Shown here piece by piece: positions 25,899-33,286 of a DNA stretch of 46,233 nucleotides. A program made the translations under genes and the position numbers. Every line of letters begins with the position of its first letter. The stretch's first letter is position 1. The notes under the pieces were generated by a model. The model was not told where the DNA came from. It searched no databases and saw nothing but the letters and a program-made list of their open reading frames with translations. The stretch comes from an uncultured Aquimarina sp. (GTDB lineage: Bacteria; Bacteroidota; Bacteroidia; Flavobacteriales; Flavobacteriaceae). The stretch spans positions 1 through 46,233 of the forward strand of contig CANLCT010000035.1 of NCBI GenBank assembly GCA_947489195.1. Reading direction: 5' to 3'.

Positions 25899-26336
25899 GG
25901 AATAAAAAAATCTTTCTTTTGTTTTTGGCTGCGCTCCTAACTTTTTATAAAAAGTAATTGCTTTTTTATTAAAATAAGGTGTTTGCCATTGAATTACAGA
26001 ACAATTCTCGGCAATTGCGTAAGCTTTAATTTTATGCATCAATTGCGATCCTAATCCTTTTCCTCTTACATTATCTTTAAGAAACAAACAATCCAAATAG
26101 ATATAAAAGTTAGCATCCCATGTCGAAAACTGTCTCATAAACGTAGCATAACCTACAATTTGATTGTCAATTTCCACAACCAAGCATTTAACAACATCTT
26201 TATTATCCAATAAATATTTTGATAAAAGTTCACTTTTATTTGTAGTATCAAAATCTGCTCTTTCAAAATTAGCATGTAACTCACATAATTTTACTATATC
26301 ATTTATATCTTCAGCTTGTACAAATCTTATATTCAT
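25821..26336 (-). CDS. GNAT family N-acetyltransferase
   Basis: A 171-residue acetyl-CoA-dependent N-acetyltransferase. The N terminus [15 protein letters not shown], the acetyl-CoA-binding loop [11 protein letters not shown] near residue 92 (Q/RxxGxG/A motif) and the [14 protein letters not shown] segment are typical of the family. The substrate is unknown. The family core ends at about residue 146; a further 25 residues, rich in I and F, run antisense into the last 78 bp of panB, which suggests the original stop codon was lost. The rhodanese gene lies 31 bp upstream on the same strand, so a two-gene unit is possible. Confidence 0.82.
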   Translation of the reverse strand: MNIRFVQAEDINDIVKLCELHANFERADFDTTNKSELLSKYLLDNKDVVKCLVVEIDNQIVGYATFMRQFSTWDANFYIYLDCLFLKDNVRGKGLGSQLMHKIKAYAIAENCSVIQWQTPYFNKKAITFYKKLGAQPKTKERFFYSLILFRFIREINSFNICYIIANGFCH

Positions 26337-26367
26337 AATTTTAATTTAACCTGTTTTACAAAAGTAA

Positions 26368-26760
26368 TTAGCAACTACAATTAAATAATGCACCACTGGT
26401 AGCATATTTTCCTGATGTAGCATATCCATCTAATTTCCACCATTCAATACCTCCAATAAGCTCTTTAACTTTAAAACCCAATTTAGTCATTTTTAAGGCT
26501 CCCTTAGTTGATGCATTGCAGCCAATGCCATCGCAATAACAAACATAGGTTTTTGTTTTATCTAAATGAGCTATACTCTTTAATGTCATTTCCCTATGAG
26601 GAATATTAATGGCTGTTGGTATATGTTCCTTTTCATAACTAAAAGCTTTCCTAGTATCTAATGCTATATATGATGTATTCGTTTCAAAAGCTTCATATAA
26701 GTCTGATGGATCCATTTCATAAGTTAACTTGTCTTTGTAAAATTTAATTTGTGCATTCAT
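26368..26760 (-). CDS. Rhodanese-like domain protein
   Basis: A 130-residue single-domain rhodanese (sulfurtransferase). IALDTRKAFSYEKEHIPTAINIPH is the CH2-type segment, and the active-site loop CDGIGCN begins with the expected catalytic Cys in VCYCDGIGCNAS; a second Cys sits in the loop. GFKVKELIGGIEWWKLDGY closes the fold. It may move sulfane sulfur or act as a thiol sensor. It diverges from a MetR-like LysR gene, with a perfect TGAA-N5-TTCA box between, so it is probably a target of that regulator. The short Cys-containing C-terminal tail (FNCSC) is notable. Confidence 0.85.
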   Translation of the reverse strand: MNAQIKFYKDKLTYEMDPSDLYEAFETNTSYIALDTRKAFSYEKEHIPTAINIPHREMTLKSIAHLDKTKTYVCYCDGIGCNASTKGALKMTKLGFKVKELIGGIEWWKLDGYATSGKYATSGALFNCSC

Positions 26761-26843
26761 AATAGTCTTTTTAATTTTTCATAAAACTAAAATTACCATC
26801 GCTTTAGACCCATTTTTAAAATTGAAAAAATTTAAACTGAAGT

Positions 26844-26856
26844 TGAAAATTTTTCA
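26844..26856. promoter_or_regulatory. MetR-type operator (TGAA-N5-TTCA)
   Basis: TGAAAATTTTTCA is a perfect match to the TGAA-N5-TTCA consensus known for MetR, and a one-mismatch copy (TGAA-N5-TTAA) lies at 26823-26835. Both sit in the 137-bp divergent gap between the rhodanese gene and the LysR gene. That this site is bound by the neighbouring regulator is inference. Confidence 0.6.
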
Positions 26857-26897
26857 CTTATCAATAATTAAAAAGAGAAACTTTAAATTGTATTTTA

Positions 26898-27791
26898 ATG
26901 CCCATGGAAATAAAATATTTAAAACTAATTAAAACCATTGCTGAAGAAGGTAGTATTGCTAATTCTACCAATAAGTTATTTTTAACACAGTCAGCTTTAA
27001 GCCATCAATTAAAAGAGCTTGAGCATCAACTCGGTTTTAAGGTTTTTTATAGATCGCGTAACTTGTGGAAACTTACTGATGAAGGAAATGAACTATATCT
27101 TTTGGCTAATACTATTTTAAATACCATTGACACTAGCTTTAAAAATATTCGTCAAATACAGCAAGGATCTATAGGAACTATTAAATTGAGTACAGAATGC
27201 TACTCATTTTATCAGGGTTTACCTCGTTTTATTCAAAAAATGGGCCTTTTATATCCTGAAATCAATATGGATTTAATTTTAGAAGCTACGCACCAACCTA
27301 TAACAAAAATTTTATCAAAAGATATTGATATTGCTATTGTTACTTCCAAATCTAATAATGACAAACTACTTAGTATTGACCTTTTTGAAGATGAGATTTA
27401 TGCTATTATGCACAAGGAAAACAAACTAAACACTTTAGAATACATTGAAGCAAATCACTTTTTAAATACGCATTTAATTATCCATTCTTTTCCTTTAGAA
27501 ACTGTTTCTGTTTATGAACATTTTTTGAAACCCAACCATATTAAGCCTAAAAAAATTTCAGCCATTCCGCTTACCGAAGTTGCTTTAGAAATAGTAGAAG
27601 CTAACCTAGGAATATTATGTATGCCAAAATGGGCTTTAAAATCATTCAACATTTCAACACAATTAGTTTTTAAAAGAATTGGGCAAAACGGATTGAAAAG
27701 GCGTCATTTTTTAGTAATTCGTAAAGAAGGTAAACGCCAAAAATATATGCAAGACTTTATTTCAAATTTTAGTGAGCAATTTTCAATTTAA
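26898..27791 (+). CDS. LysR family transcriptional regulator, MetR-like
   Basis: A 297-residue LysR-type regulator. The winged helix (residues 1-65) has EIKYLKLIKTIAEEGSIANS and LTQSALSHQLKELEHQLGFKVFYR, which resembles MetR more than generic LysR proteins. The effector domain keeps the MetR-like landmarks STECYSFYQGLP, HFLKPNHIKP and EANLGILCMPKWAL. MetR uses homocysteine as co-effector and controls methionine synthesis; here the divergent rhodanese hints at sulfur metabolism. ATGs at 26898 and 26904 are both possible. The family is clear; the MetR-like specificity is inferred from residues and the operator. Confidence 0.85.
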   Translation: MPMEIKYLKLIKTIAEEGSIANSTNKLFLTQSALSHQLKELEHQLGFKVFYRSRNLWKLTDEGNELYLLANTILNTIDTSFKNIRQIQQGSIGTIKLSTECYSFYQGLPRFIQKMGLLYPEINMDLILEATHQPITKILSKDIDIAIVTSKSNNDKLLSIDLFEDEIYAIMHKENKLNTLEYIEANHFLNTHLIIHSFPLETVSVYEHFLKPNHIKPKKISAIPLTEVALEIVEANLGILCMPKWALKSFNISTQLVFKRIGQNGLKRRHFLVIRKEGKRQKYMQDFISNFSEQFSI

Positions 27792-27799
27792 GCCATAAA

Positions 27800-27827
27800 A
27801 AAGAGCTGCCAAAAAAAGCAGCTCTTT
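27800..27827 (-). terminator. Terminator between LysR and astacin genes
   Basis: A perfect 10-bp stem (27800-27809 with 27818-27827) has an 8-nt loop. On the minus strand it runs into six T, better than the plus side, so it mainly serves the metalloprotease gene but may also stop the LysR transcript. Confidence 0.7.
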
Positions 27828-27892
27828 CCCCAATTTAACATATTAAAAAAACTATGTTTTTTGTGTTTGAATTTAAAGTTTTGTTTATGTGA

Positions 27893-29131
27893 TTACCTAC
27901 CACATTGACCTTCTCTTATCCAACCACCTTGTACTCTTCTGTATAAATTACCTCTAAAAACCACCTTATCACCAACATTGTAACTTCCACCATTAAAAGT
28001 TTCTACACCTGCACAAATATCATTTCTTTTAGCTGTCCCACATCTTTGTAATAAAGACCATCTAGAAAAATCTCTTTCAAATAAGTACCCTCTAAAAGTC
28101 ACTCTATCACCCACTCTGTAAACAGTTCCTCTGCTCCAAGCTGGTACATCGCTACAAACATCTTCTGGATTAGTTGGTTCTGGTTTTGTTGGATTTTCTT
28201 CTTCTTCTTCTTCTTCTTCTTCTTCTTCTTCTTCTGCCTCATCCTCTTCCTCTTCTTCCTCTTCTTCTGCGTCATCTTCATCTCCTGTACTTGGATATGC
28301 TTGATTGGTTCCTGCAATATCACCTGCTGAGATACGTCCTGATCTTCTGTAAGTATTTCCGTTTAAATCAACAATAGTTGGTTGACGGTTTGCAGAAAAT
28401 GTAAAAGAATCGTACATCATTATAGATTCTATATCTAATTTATCAGTTAAATTAATTGATCGATCACTCTTAAAAAATTGATCTTGTCCTCCACGAGAAA
28501 TATTTTGAAATTGGATCTGCACATACTCATCTCTATCTGATCTATTCTGCTCGTGAATAAATCCTAAAGTATGACCTATTTCGTGCATTATAACAGATAC
28601 AGAAGCTCTTCCTCCAAATGCCAAGACACCTCTATTTCTTACCTGTCCTAAATTTGCATATCCACAATTACACTCACTTCCTGTTGATTGAACAGTTACA
28701 TAATCTGCCTCATTTGTACGCTCTTTAAAACGAATATTGGTTTTACTTCTCCATTCGTTCATTGACTGCTCAAATCTTTGTTTCATTTGAGCTGTCACAC
28801 TGTTATCATATCTAAATACAACAGTGTTATTTGGCCATTTACGTACAAAACCTCCACCTAAGGCTAAAGCTCCTTTTTCTGGCGTTTGAGGTACAACTTC
28901 ATCCGAGGCATTTGGATCATCAAATTGAGAATCCTCGATACGAATATCTGCATGACTATAAGTTCCATCTGGTAATTTTATAACAGGGAAATTTTTTATC
29001 CCCATTAAACTTTTGATTTCCGTTTGAGCAGAAGCAGATGTATCATCATTATTTGTACTCAAGTCTTCTTTTTGACATGACCACAACGATAACATTACTG
29101 CTGTAATACTAGCTAATTTAATTAATTTCAT
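27893..29131 (-). CDS. Astacin-like (M12A) zinc metalloprotease lipoprotein with tandem C-terminal modules
   Basis: A 412-residue protein. Lipoprotein signal with lipobox LWSC (Cys near 19); astacin catalytic domain about residues 95-280 with H183-E184-x-x-H187-x5-H193-E194-x-x-R197 and a Met-turn MMYDSF at 238-243. A 29-residue acidic linker (about 284-312, ending in 13 Glu coded by pure GAA) leads to a PTKPEPTNPED hinge and two about 40-residue repeats of the form C..V..W..G..Y.VGD.V.FRG.L(F/Y)....W, which resemble CBM5/12 chitin-binding-type modules. It is probably surface exposed. The substrate is unknown. Confidence 0.85.
   Translation of the reverse strand: MKLIKLASITAVMLSLWSCQKEDLSTNNDDTSASAQTEIKSLMGIKNFPVIKLPDGTYSHADIRIEDSQFDDPNASDEVVPQTPEKGALALGGGFVRKWPNNTVVFRYDNSVTAQMKQRFEQSMNEWRSKTNIRFKERTNEADYVTVQSTGSECNCGYANLGQVRNRGVLAFGGRASVSVIMHEIGHTLGFIHEQNRSDRDEYVQIQFQNISRGGQDQFFKSDRSINLTDKLDIESIMMYDSFTFSANRQPTIVDLNGNTYRRSGRISAGDIAGTNQAYPSTGDEDDAEEEEEEEEDEAEEEEEEEEEEEEENPTKPEPTNPEDVCSDVPAWSRGTVYRVGDRVTFRGYLFERDFSRWSLLQRCGTAKRNDICAGVETFNGGSYNVGDKVVFRGNLYRRVQGGWIREGQCGR
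28196..28234. repeat. GAA/TTC trinucleotide microsatellite inside the metalloprotease gene
   Basis: Thirteen perfect TTC units (GAA, Glu, on the coding strand) are followed up to about 28282 by mixed GAA/GAG/GAT codons. Copy-number change by slippage in whole units would alter linker length without breaking the frame. Confidence 0.9.
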
Positions 29132-29405
29132 ACCTAAAATATTATTGATTTAGTGTTTAGATATAATAACCTGAAAATTGAATTATTTAGTATTTACAAA
29201 AAGATTTTCTTACAAATGATTTTACACTAATGTAGTTAATCAGCTTAAATTGTTTATTACCTATTTTTTCTTAGTTTAAAAAGCAAAAAAAACATATCAG
29301 ACCTGTATAATTACCAAAAAAACAGTTAAAACATATTACAAACAACAAAATTAAGTGTATTTACATTAATATTCATAAGAATATCTTAATACCTACTTAT
29401 ACATA

Positions 29406-30440
29406 TTATTCATTAAGTAGTATTCGTTTTTTCCTGTTTGCTATTTCCCAAGCGGTATAAAAAATTAATTTTGTGCGCTTTGTAAGTAGATTGTATTTAA
29501 TTTTATCGGCTACATCAGAAATCTTGTGATAATCATCGTGTACTCCGTTAAAATAAAAAATAATTGGAATATTATTTTTTGCAAAATTATAATGATCACT
29601 TCTATAATAAAAACGATTAGGATCAGATTCTTTGTTGTATTTGTAGTCTAAATTAAATAAGGCATACTTATCATTAACAGCTTCATTAATTAAATGTAAC
29701 TCGTTACTTAATCGATCACTACCAATAATGTAAATATAATTAGGTGCACTTTCATGTGCTGCATCTACTCTACCTATCATATCAACATTTAAATTACATA
29801 CTGTATTTTTTAAAGGATATAATGGATTTTCGGTATAGTATCGCGATCCATATAAGCCTTTTTCTTCACCAGTAAAATGCAAAAACAAAATACTCCTTTT
29901 AGGACCAGCACCTTCCTTTTTTGCTTTTGCAAAAGCTTCTGCTATTTGTAAGATACTCATAGTACCCGATCCGTTATCATCAGCTCCGTTAAAAACTTCT
30001 TCACTAGTTTTTAACCCTAAATGATCATAATGCGCAGAAAGTACAATAACTTCATCTGGAAAGGTATCTCCTTCTAAAAAGGCAACTACATTTTCCGATT
30101 TTTTAATATTTCCACTAAAAAATTCTTTGGGTATGTACTGATAATAATCAATACCGGATGGACTAGGAATTTTCATATTTTGGTAGAATGCCTTTAAATA
30201 TGCTGCTGCTTTTTTTTGTCCAAGTTCTCCTGTTTCTCTTCCTTCCATTTCATTAGCAGCAAACTTATAAAGTGTTTCTTTTAATTCTTTTTCTGTAATT
30301 GTATTTGCATAAGAAGTTGGATCAGTAGCTTCTAATTTAATATTTGTTGTAATTGCTTTTTGCTTATTATCATTTCTAGTTATGGTTTTACACCCCAACA
30401 CTAAAAGACAAAACAGACTCTTCCAAAAAAAACTTTTCAT
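29406..30440 (-). CDS. M28 family zinc aminopeptidase, lipoprotein
   Basis: A 344-residue exopeptidase with a lipoprotein-type signal (LFCLLVLGC, Cys near residue 17). The clan MH metal ligands are all visible: SAHYDHLG (His, near residue 131), NGADDNGSG (bridging Asp), TGEEKGLYGSR (general base and metal Glu), NVDMIGR (Asp) and RSDHYNF (His, near 290). These enzymes remove N-terminal residues from peptides; the lipoprotein signal places it at the membrane, facing the periplasm or surface. It is monocistronic. The 274 bp between it and the astacin gene hold no recognisable element. Confidence 0.88.
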   Translation of the reverse strand: MKSFFWKSLFCLLVLGCKTITRNDNKQKAITTNIKLEATDPTSYANTITEKELKETLYKFAANEMEGRETGELGQKKAAAYLKAFYQNMKIPSPSGIDYYQYIPKEFFSGNIKKSENVVAFLEGDTFPDEVIVLSAHYDHLGLKTSEEVFNGADDNGSGTMSILQIAEAFAKAKKEGAGPKRSILFLHFTGEEKGLYGSRYYTENPLYPLKNTVCNLNVDMIGRVDAAHESAPNYIYIIGSDRLSNELHLINEAVNDKYALFNLDYKYNKESDPNRFYYRSDHYNFAKNNIPIIFYFNGVHDDYHKISDVADKIKYNLLTKRTKLIFYTAWEIANRKKRILLNE

Positions 30441-30540
30441 TGATCTAATTAATTAAATTGTTTAATTTACTGAAAACAAAGCTTGTAATACACTTTCTAA
30501 AAAACCTTTGTAACTAAATGTGAAATTAATGAAAATAATG

Positions 30541-30571
30541 TTTGTCAAACTAAAAAAGCTTCTTATATTTG
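30541..30571 (+). promoter_or_regulatory. tRNA-Ser promoter
   Basis: TTTG (30541-30544), 19-nt spacer, TATATTTGCA (-7 core 30564-30571) is a complete consensus match. The tRNA begins 35 bp downstream of the -7 core. Confidence 0.8.
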
Positions 30572-30606
30572 CACTCGCATTTAGGGAATACCTAATGAGA
30601 CACACT

Positions 30607-30691
30607 GGAGAAATGGCAGAGTGGTCGAATGCGGCAGTCTTGAAAACTGTTGAGGGTCACACCTCCGGGGGTTCGAATCCCTCTTTCTCCG
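30607..30691 (+). tRNA. tRNA-Ser (anticodon UGA)
   Basis: An 85-nt cloverleaf with a 7-bp acceptor stem (30607-30613 with 30684-30690), discriminator G at 30691, anticodon TGA at 30641-30643 in a CT-TGA-AA loop, the long variable arm of class II serine tRNAs, and GGTTCGAATCC T-arm. The 3' CCA is not encoded (GCAA follows). It decodes UCA and probably other UCN codons. Confidence 0.96.
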
Positions 30692-30695
30692 CAAT

Positions 30696-30730
30696 AAAAG
30701 CTTCTTGAATTTCAAGAAGCTTTTTGCTTT
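30696..30730 (+). terminator. Terminator after tRNA-Ser
   Basis: Near-continuous inverted repeat (30696-30709 with 30711-30724, of which the innermost pairs form the loop) runs into TTTTTGCTTTT. Confidence 0.8.
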
Positions 30731-30829
30731 TATAATAACATCACTCTAATTACTTTTATATACAAAAAGGCATCTTAATTAGTTAACTGTATAACCAAGC
30801 TTGTATACAAATATCATTCATAATTAAAT

Positions 30830-31492
30830 ATGTGTAATAAAACTAAAAAACCGTGGCCTACAAAAGATGCTATGGAACAGATTTATGAAATGAACCTTTG
30901 GGGAGGAAATGAAACTTTTGATTTTTACTCAGGTGATGGTTCTCATCATTCGAATATTGTTACTCCTTATATCACTATTGTAAAATCATTTCTATTATCG
31001 TTCGATAACTCACTTATTGTATGTGATTTAGGCTGTGGTGATTTTAATATTGGTAAAGAATTTGTAAAATACACTAAAAAATACATTGCTACAGATATTG
31101 TTGCCCCGCTAATCGAACGTAATGCCTTAAAATTTAAAACCGAAAATTTAGAATTCATTTGTTTAGACATCGCTAAAGATAAACTCCCACAAGGGGATTG
31201 CGTTATACTGCGGCAAGTATTACAGCATTTATCAAATAATGAAGTTAACGAAGTAGTAAAAAAATTAGTCAATTACAAGTATGTCATACTCACTGAACAT
31301 TTACCTAATAATGATTTTATTGCCAATAAAGATATTATATCGGGACAAGGTATTCGGTTAAAAAAACAAAGTGGCCTAAATTTACTAGCTCCCCCGTTTA
31401 ATTTTAAGGTCAAAAAAGAAAAACAACTTTTGACTATTGATTTAAAAAATAACAAAGGTATTATTGTAACCACTTTGTATGAAGTTTTTTAA
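30830..31492 (+). CDS. Class I SAM-dependent methyltransferase
   Basis: A 220-residue Rossmann-fold methyltransferase. Motif I VCDLGCGDFNIG is near residues 64-75, followed by a YIATDIV acidic strand end and DCVILRQVLQHL (motif IV region) near 125-137. The N-terminal part (WPTKDAMEQIYEMNLWGG) is shared by a set of small bacterial methyltransferases of unknown substrate. No signal peptide. It stands alone between the tRNA gene and the cobalamin cluster, with its own hairpin at the 3' end. Confidence 0.75.
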   Translation: MCNKTKKPWPTKDAMEQIYEMNLWGGNETFDFYSGDGSHHSNIVTPYITIVKSFLLSFDNSLIVCDLGCGDFNIGKEFVKYTKKYIATDIVAPLIERNALKFKTENLEFICLDIAKDKLPQGDCVILRQVLQHLSNNEVNEVVKKLVNYKYVILTEHLPNNDFIANKDIISGQGIRLKKQSGLNLLAPPFNFKVKKEKQLLTIDLKNNKGIIVTTLYEVF

Positions 31493-31516
31493 ATCATAAA
31501 TCAGGTAATAATTATA

Positions 31517-31556
31517 AAAAGATATATTTAGATAACAACAAACTAATATATCTTTT
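31517..31556 (+). terminator. Terminator after the methyltransferase gene
   Basis: A 12-bp AT-rich perfect stem (31517-31528 with 31545-31556) ends in TCTTTTCATTT. The stem is weak in GC. Confidence 0.45.
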
Positions 31557-31734
31557 CATTTAGTAAGTAATAGACTTATAAAGTAAATACGATTATGTTA
31601 AAAAAATTCTTACACCACAATAAATCTAAAATGTTTTTTTTATAAAATTTAGTGTAATCATATTTGACCTTGATGAAAAAAAACAAAAAAGATCACTTTT
31701 TACACTTTTATAGAATTTGATACTATTAAAGGAA

Positions 31735-31902
31735 ATGAATATTCTAAAATCACAAAAAAAACTACAGCAAAAAAATATTGATTTAAATTTTTATAAAGCT
31801 TCTAAAATTTATAGAATAAAAGAAATTCAGAACTTTAGCATCCAACAAATAGAAAATGAATTAAAAGAACTTGTAAGAATACTTAAAATGGAAAAGTTTT
31901 AA
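31735..31902 (+). CDS. Small hypothetical protein
   Basis: A 55-codon frame from ATG 31735 encodes a Lys/Ile/Gln-rich, strongly helical peptide (segments KSQKKLQQKN and QQIENELKELVRIL). I recognise no family. An AAAGGA stretch touches the ATG but is too close to be a normal ribosome-binding site; a TTG at 31717 in the same frame is an alternative start. It fills much of the otherwise empty 31493-31956 gap in front of cobS. It could be a chance frame in AT-rich DNA. Confidence 0.3.
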   Translation: MNILKSQKKLQQKNIDLNFYKASKIYRIKEIQNFSIQQIENELKELVRILKMEKF

Positions 31903-31925
31903 GTAAACAGCTTCCTCAAAAAATA

Positions 31926-31933
31926 TAAGTTTG
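31926..31933 (+). promoter_or_regulatory. Candidate promoter (-7) of the cobalamin operon
   Basis: TAAGTTTG followed by CA fits the extended -7 consensus and lies 23 bp before the cobS TTG start. No TTG occurs at the right distance upstream, so support is partial. No cobalamin riboswitch-like sequence is visible. Confidence 0.4.
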
Positions 31934-31956
31934 CAGTACATAAAATAAACCTCCTT

Positions 31957-32718
31957 TTGAAAAAAGAAATACATATATTTTTTACAGCACTCATGTTTTT
32001 TACACGCATTCCGTGTCCTAAATGGGTAAATCATGATCCTACTTATTTACAGAAAAGTAGTAAATATTTTCCTATAGTTGGTATTATTGTAGGTGGTATT
32101 GGCGCTTTCTTTTTTTATGTAGCTCAGCTTATTTTTTCAACCGAAATTTCGCTATTAATTAGTATGGCTAGTACTATTTATGCCACTGCCGGATTTCATG
32201 AAGATGGTTTTGCCGATGTTTGTGATGGCTTTGGTGGTGGATGGACTAAGGAAAAGATTTTAATGATTATGAAAGATTCTCGTTTGGGGACATATGGCGT
32301 CATTGGACTTATTATGCTATTAGGGCTAAAATTTAGCGCTTTACGTGAAATGAATCCAACACAAATTAGTATCGCAATCGTATGTGCACATGCATTGAGT
32401 CGATTTATGGCTACTACACTCCTATTTACACATCCTTATGTTCAGGATATTGAAAAAAGTAAAATCAAACCTTCTGCGCAAAGCATGACTATTGCGCAGC
32501 TTGGTATTGCAAGTATATTTGGTATTGTTCCATTACTATTATTTCAAAATGTTTGGGTATTTTTAATACTAATTCCGGCATACATTTCTAAAGTATATTT
32601 AGGAAAAAAGTTTACAAAATGGATTGGTGGTCAAACTGGCGATTGTGCTGGAGCGGTACAACAATTGAGTGAAGTTGTTATTTATTTAAGTTTAGTCGCA
32701 TTATGGAAATTTATTTAG
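31957..32718 (+). CDS. cobS: Adenosylcobinamide-GDP ribazoletransferase (cobalamin synthase)
   Basis: A 253-residue integral membrane enzyme that joins adenosylcobinamide-GDP with alpha-ribazole (or its phosphate) in the last steps of coenzyme B12 assembly. N-terminal FFTALMFFTRIPCP, the cytoplasmic catalytic loop HEDGFADVCDGFGGG followed by KDSRLGTYG, several hydrophobic helices, and the C-terminal GQTGDCAGA motif are all present. The start is TTG at 31957: it opens the conserved KKEIHIFFTALMFF segment, and no in-frame ATG precedes it. Its last 16 bp overlap cobC. It is the first gene of a five-gene operon. Confidence 0.93.
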   Translation: MKKEIHIFFTALMFFTRIPCPKWVNHDPTYLQKSSKYFPIVGIIVGGIGAFFFYVAQLIFSTEISLLISMASTIYATAGFHEDGFADVCDGFGGGWTKEKILMIMKDSRLGTYGVIGLIMLLGLKFSALREMNPTQISIAIVCAHALSRFMATTLLFTHPYVQDIEKSKIKPSAQSMTIAQLGIASIFGIVPLLLFQNVWVFLILIPAYISKVYLGKKFTKWIGGQTGDCAGAVQQLSEVVIYLSLVALWKFI

Positions 32719-33278
32719 TTAGGCATACCACACCTAAAATAGACAAAGGCATTTGTTACGGGCAATTTAATTTAGATGTTACCGATAGTTTTGATACCGA
32801 AGTGGCACTGATTAAAAAACAGCTCCCCGTAAAAGAAGCGCAACTATACTCGAGTCCTCTTTTACGCTGTTACAAACTGGCTTGTCAATTAGGTAATCCC
32901 ATTTCATTACAAAGTCAATTAAAAGAACTTAATTTTGGCACATGGGAAAATATTCCGTGGAACACTATTCCTAGTGCCGAAATTGATCCTTGGATGGCAA
33001 ATTTTGTTACCGAAAAACCACCACAGGGCGAATCGTATTTAGACTTAAATGAACGTGTGCTCAATTTTTTTACCAAACTTACTGAAACACCTACTGAATC
33101 CCCAATAATTATAGTAAGTCATGCAGGGCCTTTACGCGCTTTTTTGGCAAATATATTAGGAATACCGTTAAAAGATTCTTTTGATATAAAATTGGATTAT
33201 GGACAAGTGATTCAACTATGCTATACCAACAATAAATTCACAGTAATCGATGGTTTGGAAATTCCAGTTACCTCTTAA
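32703..33278 (+). CDS. cobC: Alpha-ribazole phosphatase (histidine phosphatase family)
   Basis: A 191-residue member of the histidine phosphatase superfamily: catalytic motif LVRHTTP (His near residue 8), YSSPLLRCYKLA (second Arg region), ELNFGTWE with the acid Glu/Asp, and VSHAGPLRA with the second His near residue 140. Context identifies it: it overlaps cobS by 16 bp and precedes a B12 uptake system, so the likely reaction is removal of phosphate from alpha-ribazole phosphate or adenosylcobalamin phosphate. Without the context it would only be a generic phosphatase. Confidence 0.85.
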   Translation: MEIYLVRHTTPKIDKGICYGQFNLDVTDSFDTEVALIKKQLPVKEAQLYSSPLLRCYKLACQLGNPISLQSQLKELNFGTWENIPWNTIPSAEIDPWMANFVTEKPPQGESYLDLNERVLNFFTKLTETPTESPIIIVSHAGPLRAFLANILGIPLKDSFDIKLDYGQVIQLCYTNNKFTVIDGLEIPVTS

Positions 33279-33286
33279 TTTTTTTT

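Noticed and set aside
28099..28377. Open frames on both strands over the acidic repeat (poly-Lys and poly-Leu proteins)
   Set aside because: They are other-frame readings of the GAA repeat within the metalloprotease gene and have no family support.
30520..30708. 62-codon open frame across the tRNA-Ser gene
   Set aside because: It runs through the promoter, tRNA and terminator; the tRNA cloverleaf fully explains the sequence.
31493..31956. Cobalamin riboswitch expected before cobS
   Set aside because: No GC-rich core or B12-box-like sequence can be seen on the plus strand; only an AT-rich hairpin that fits a terminator.
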